Source of the DNA: Acidobacteriota bacterium
GTDB taxonomy: Bacteria; Acidobacteriota; Terriglobia; Acidiferrales; UBA7541
NCBI GenBank assembly: GCA_003133505.1
Contig: PKXT01000038.1
Coordinates: 12,660 to 20,617 of the forward strand
Direction: 5' to 3'
Length of the DNA stretch: 7,958 bases
In this document: piece by piece, positions 5,864 to 7,958 of the stretch
Layout of the letters: each line of letters begins with the position of its first letter
Numbering within the stretch: position 1 is the first letter of the stretch
The notes under the pieces: model-generated
Databases searched by the model: none
What the model was told of the DNA's origin: nothing
Seen by the model: the letters and a program-made list of their open reading frames with translations, nothing else
Program-made: the position numbers and the translations under genes

Positions 5864-7153
5864 ATGCCCGCTGCTACCATAACCATGACAACCACTGGCG
5901 GTTCATTTTCTCCGCCAACTTCGGCAGGTCTTCCTGGGCCCCAGACGCTGGGACAGCTTGGTGTTCACCGCGGCTTATGCGAAGACCTGGCCGTGAAGCT
6001 TTTATATCTGGAAGGCGAACTTACTCTTCTCGATCTGGCTGGCCGGATGTGTATTGCCCTGGCTATCGTGGAGGAAATTTTTGAGCGCCTTCGCAAAGCG
6101 CAATTTTGTGAAGTTAAGGGGGTTGTCGGCGGCATCCGTCGTATCGCCGCCACCACCCAGGGTAAAACACGTGCAGCGGAATTGCTGTCGCGAAACCAAT
6201 ATGCGGGTCCGGTACCCGTATCCCTAGAGAGTTACGACCGGCAGGTTCGCGCGCAAAGTGTCAAGGATTTGGATGTTCATGCCAGGCAGGTTGAGAGCGC
6301 GTTCGCCGGTCTTGTGCTGGGCAAGCGGCTCCTCGCCCAGCTTGGTGCCGCAGTGGTTTCCGGCCGCGCCATCATGCTCTATGGGCCGGCTGGAACGGGA
6401 AAGACAGCCATTGCCCAGGCGCTACCCAGCGTTTACCAGGATCAAGTCCTGATTCCATACGCTGTTGAAGTCGATAATCAGATCATCAGCCTATTCGATT
6501 CCCACATTCATCAGCGGTGCGATGTGTTGGCGTCTCCCGATGATGACCGCCGCTGGGTCTTGTCCCGCCGGCCACGCGTAGTTGTAGGGGGGGAAATGAC
6601 CTCCGAAATGCTCGATCTGCAGTTGAATTCAATTACCGGTTTCTACTCCGCTCCCCTGCAAATGAAGGCTAATAACGGCGTGCTTATTGTGGACGATTTT
6701 GGGCGCCAGCGCATGCGTCCGGAAGATCTCATAAACCGATGGATCGTACCTCTGGACCGGGGGATCGATTTTCTGACCTTACTGGGCGGACAGAAATTTG
6801 AAATACCCTTTGATATTTTTGTGGTATTCGCCACCAATCTCGATCCCTCGCAGCTAGCCGATGAGGCGTTTCTTCGCCGTATCCAGACCAAGGTCAAAGT
6901 GGATTATGTACAACCCTCCGACTTTCATCGAATCTTTCGCGGGGTTTGCGGACAGTTTGGCTTGGTCTATGACGCGGATACTGTCGAACATTTGATCAAG
7001 TTGCTTGGGAATGGAGGTCAACCTTTGCGGGCCTGCTATCCCCGTGACTTAGCCCAAAGTATCTGCTCGTTCGCCCGCTACGAGGATCGTGCGCCACAAC
7101 TCAATTGCGACGCCGTAACGCGAGCCTACGATACCTACTTTCTTGCCTCTTGA
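5864..7153 (+). CDS. AAA+ ATPase with N-terminal winged-helix-like region (uncharacterised family)
   Basis: A 429-aa protein from ATG 5864. Residues about 27-115 form a predicted winged-helix-like module: a helical LAVKLLYLEGELTLLDLAG stretch, a second helix VEEIFERLRKAQ, then a beta wing and QGKTRAAELLSR. The AYAGPVPV-like linker (QYAGPVPVSLESY) follows. The AAA+ core has Walker A GPAGTGKT (174-181, Lys180), Walker B VLIVDDFGRQ (273-282, Asp277/Asp278 rather than DE), sensor 1 ATNLDP (Asn325), arginine-finger region DEAFLRRI (Arg338/Arg339) and sensor 2 in PLRACYPRDL (387-396). I recognise this as a recurrent bacterial 'ATPase' family of roughly this length, with no defined function known to me. 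It is cytoplasmic and soluble, with no membrane helix. The start is uncertain: in-frame TTG 5765, GTG 5786 and ATG 5885 also exist. Family-like sequence begins only near PQTLGQLG (residue 26), so an upstream start would add an Arg-rich, unlike-family extension. Confidence 0.85.
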   Translation: MPAATITMTTTGGSFSPPTSAGLPGPQTLGQLGVHRGLCEDLAVKLLYLEGELTLLDLAGRMCIALAIVEEIFERLRKAQFCEVKGVVGGIRRIAATTQGKTRAAELLSRNQYAGPVPVSLESYDRQVRAQSVKDLDVHARQVESAFAGLVLGKRLLAQLGAAVVSGRAIMLYGPAGTGKTAIAQALPSVYQDQVLIPYAVEVDNQIISLFDSHIHQRCDVLASPDDDRRWVLSRRPRVVVGGEMTSEMLDLQLNSITGFYSAPLQMKANNGVLIVDDFGRQRMRPEDLINRWIVPLDRGIDFLTLLGGQKFEIPFDIFVVFATNLDPSQLADEAFLRRIQTKVKVDYVQPSDFHRIFRGVCGQFGLVYDADTVEHLIKLLGNGGQPLRACYPRDLAQSICSFARYEDRAPQLNCDAVTRAYDTYFLAS

Positions 7154-7252
7154 CCGGATGCCCATAAGGGGTAACTTAATCGCACTCGCGAATATGGAAT
7201 TGCCGATTTCTGATGTGAAGGCACTTTCGCCAGCGTAGTCTCACCCGTCAAA

Positions 7253-7297
7253 AATACCGACGGCCCCCAGCCTTGCAGCCTAGGGGCCGTCCGTATT
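7253..7297 (-). terminator. Intrinsic terminator of the leftward gene
   Basis: AATACCGACGGCCCC (7253-7267) pairs with GGGGCCGTCCGTATT (7283-7297) at 14 of 15 positions, around a 15-nt loop. Read on the - strand, the GC-rich stem runs into TATTTTTG, a proper T-tract, 14 nt after the stop of the leftward gene. On the + strand only CGCCGATC follows, so termination of the ATPase transcript here would be less efficient, though the stem may protect its 3' end. Confidence 0.85.
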
Positions 7298-7310
7298 CGC
7301 CGATCAAGGT

Positions 7311-7691
7311 CTATTTATTACCCTTTAGCCCCGCCCATCGGGCTTTGGCCGCTGCGGCGATCTTCTGCTTGGTAGCTTCGGAATGAGTTCGGTGACCAGG
7401 GCTCTGTTTAGCGGTCTGTTTCGCCGCCGGTTTTGCCGGGGCGCTGGCACCCCGAAGTTTCGCCCACCGCGCTTTCTGGGACGCCGCAATCCTAGCCCGC
7501 GCATCGGCAGACATGCTTTGTGGGCCGCGCCGGTGGCTGGTACTTGTCTTAGCCTGGATAGGTCCCGCTGGCGCAGCGGCGGATGATGCTGCGTTGCCAG
7601 TTAGTCCCTCCAAGGCCGTGATGGCCGTGGTAAGGAGAGTGCGCTGTTCCCGTAGGTGAGTTAAAACTTGATTGATTTCTGTAGTTGGCAT
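7311..7691 (-). CDS. Small basic protein with two NUMOD3-like 'KARWA' repeats (putative DNA-binding)
   Basis: A 126-aa, very Ala/Lys/Arg-rich protein. Residues 1-31 form an amphipathic helix with heptad-like spacing (INQVLTHLREQRTLLTTAI), probably a dimerising coiled coil. A flexible Ala/Pro/Ser linker follows, then two copies of one motif 43 residues apart: SADARARIAASQKARWAKL (61-79) and SEATKQKIAAAAKARWAGL (104-122). The consensus is S-x-x-[AT]-[RK]-x-[RK]-IAA-x-x-KARWA. This resembles the short NUMOD3 nuclease-associated DNA-binding helix ('S.E...KI..A.K'), but no nuclease domain is present. Similar small proteins are familiar to me from Acidobacteriota as hypotheticals. A nucleoid-associated or regulatory role is inference. 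ATG 7691 has AAAAGGGG 5 nt upstream. The gene is a single unit with its own promoter and terminator, convergent with the ATPase gene. Confidence 0.8.
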   Translation of the reverse strand: MPTTEINQVLTHLREQRTLLTTAITALEGLTGNAASSAAAPAGPIQAKTSTSHRRGPQSMSADARARIAASQKARWAKLRGASAPAKPAAKQTAKQSPGHRTHSEATKQKIAAAAKARWAGLKGNK

Positions 7692-7696
7692 TCATG

Positions 7697-7704
7697 CCCC
7701 TTTT
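7697..7704 (-). promoter_or_regulatory. Shine-Dalgarno of the leftward gene
   Basis: On the - strand AAAAGGGG ends 5 nt before the ATG at 7691. It fixes that ATG over another ATG four bases upstream in a different frame. Confidence 0.65.
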
Positions 7705-7763
7705 GTTTTTTTATTCGGCGCTAGGTGCCATGTAGCCAGCTCGTCCTGCCCCAGCCGGCGAGT

Positions 7764-7791
7764 ATTATCGCACCGTCTCCGTGTCTGTGAA
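7764..7791 (-). promoter_or_regulatory. Sigma70-like promoter of the leftward gene
   Basis: Read on the - strand: -35 TTCACA (7791-7786, five of six to TTGACA), 16-nt spacer, -10 GATAAT (7769-7764, five of six to TATAAT). The bases TGC directly before the -10 form an extended -10. The expected transcription start is near 7757, giving a leader of about 65 nt before the ATG at 7691. It is the best promoter seen in the window. Confidence 0.65.
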
Positions 7792-7958
7792 TAATCCTAC
7801 TCTCATATCCGGCCAATTGCTATTGCCGAACAATGCCCAACGGCCTTAATAGTACCAGATACCACCCATTGCTTGAGAGGATCGCAAGGAAAACTCTTGA
7901 GATATCAATTGAAAGCTGTAGTCAGTTAGAGCCGGCCTCAAAGTCCTTCCCAATTGCC
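7792..7958. other. Right-end region without an assignable gene
   Basis: I see no open frame of useful length with a ribosome site, no tRNA-like fold and no clear terminator. CTTGAGA occurs twice within 30 nt (near 7873 and 7899) and CCAATTGC occurs near 7812 and again at the very end. Both are short enough to be chance. The region is probably the upstream flank of the leftward gene and of whatever lies beyond the edge. Confidence 0.5.

Noticed and set aside
7253..7297. Equally strong bidirectional terminator
   Set aside because: The T-tract exists only on the - strand side. On the + strand the stem is followed by CGCCGATC.
7383..7586. 67-codon + strand frame opposite the small basic protein
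   Set aside because: It is an antisense shadow. The - strand frame has the promoter, Shine-Dalgarno, repeated motif and terminator.
1..7958. CRISPR arrays, tRNA genes, insertion sequences or phage attachment sites
   Set aside because: I saw no regularly spaced repeats, cloverleaf sequences, transposase motifs or terminal repeats with target duplications.

Overview
The window carries the distal half of a Tad/Flp (type IVc) pilus assembly locus on the + strand. It is followed by three accessory genes and one convergent gene on the - strand. Base composition is moderately GC-rich. The assembly-gene order, the winged-helix AAA+ ATPase beside a PAP2/Aur1-type membrane enzyme, and a small basic protein with repeated 'KARWA' motifs all suggest Acidobacteriota (Terriglobia/Koribacter-like). 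That placement is inferred from protein style only. No rRNA or other taxonomic marker is present.

Region 1 (1-3706) is a tight operon. It holds the C-terminal part of a TadZ/CpaE-type MinD-like localisation ATPase (cut by the left edge), the TadA/CpaF secretion ATPase, and the two inner-membrane platform proteins TadB and TadC. Gaps are only 7, 10 and 18 nt, each with a good Shine-Dalgarno sequence, so the genes are almost certainly co-transcribed. TadZ positions the machine, TadA hydrolyses ATP, and TadB/TadC couple this to extraction of pilin from the membrane.

Region 2 (3707-5731) holds accessory genes. A 32-residue single-pass membrane microprotein has a very strong Shine-Dalgarno sequence. 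A DUF192 protein follows, then a 245-nt gap containing a long imperfect hairpin (about 4520-4611), then a multi-pass PAP2_3/Aur1-like phosphatase or phosphotransferase. The tadD and tadE/F/G genes that follow tadC in the classical Aggregatibacter order are absent here.

Region 3 (5732-7153) is an AAA+ ATPase with an N-terminal winged-helix-like region. I recognise it as a conserved but functionally uncharacterised family.

Region 4 (7154-7958) has a strong hairpin with its T-tract on the - strand side. This terminates a 126-aa basic protein gene read leftward (7691 to 7311) from a good sigma70-like promoter (7764-7791). The right-hand 160 nt contain nothing I can assign.
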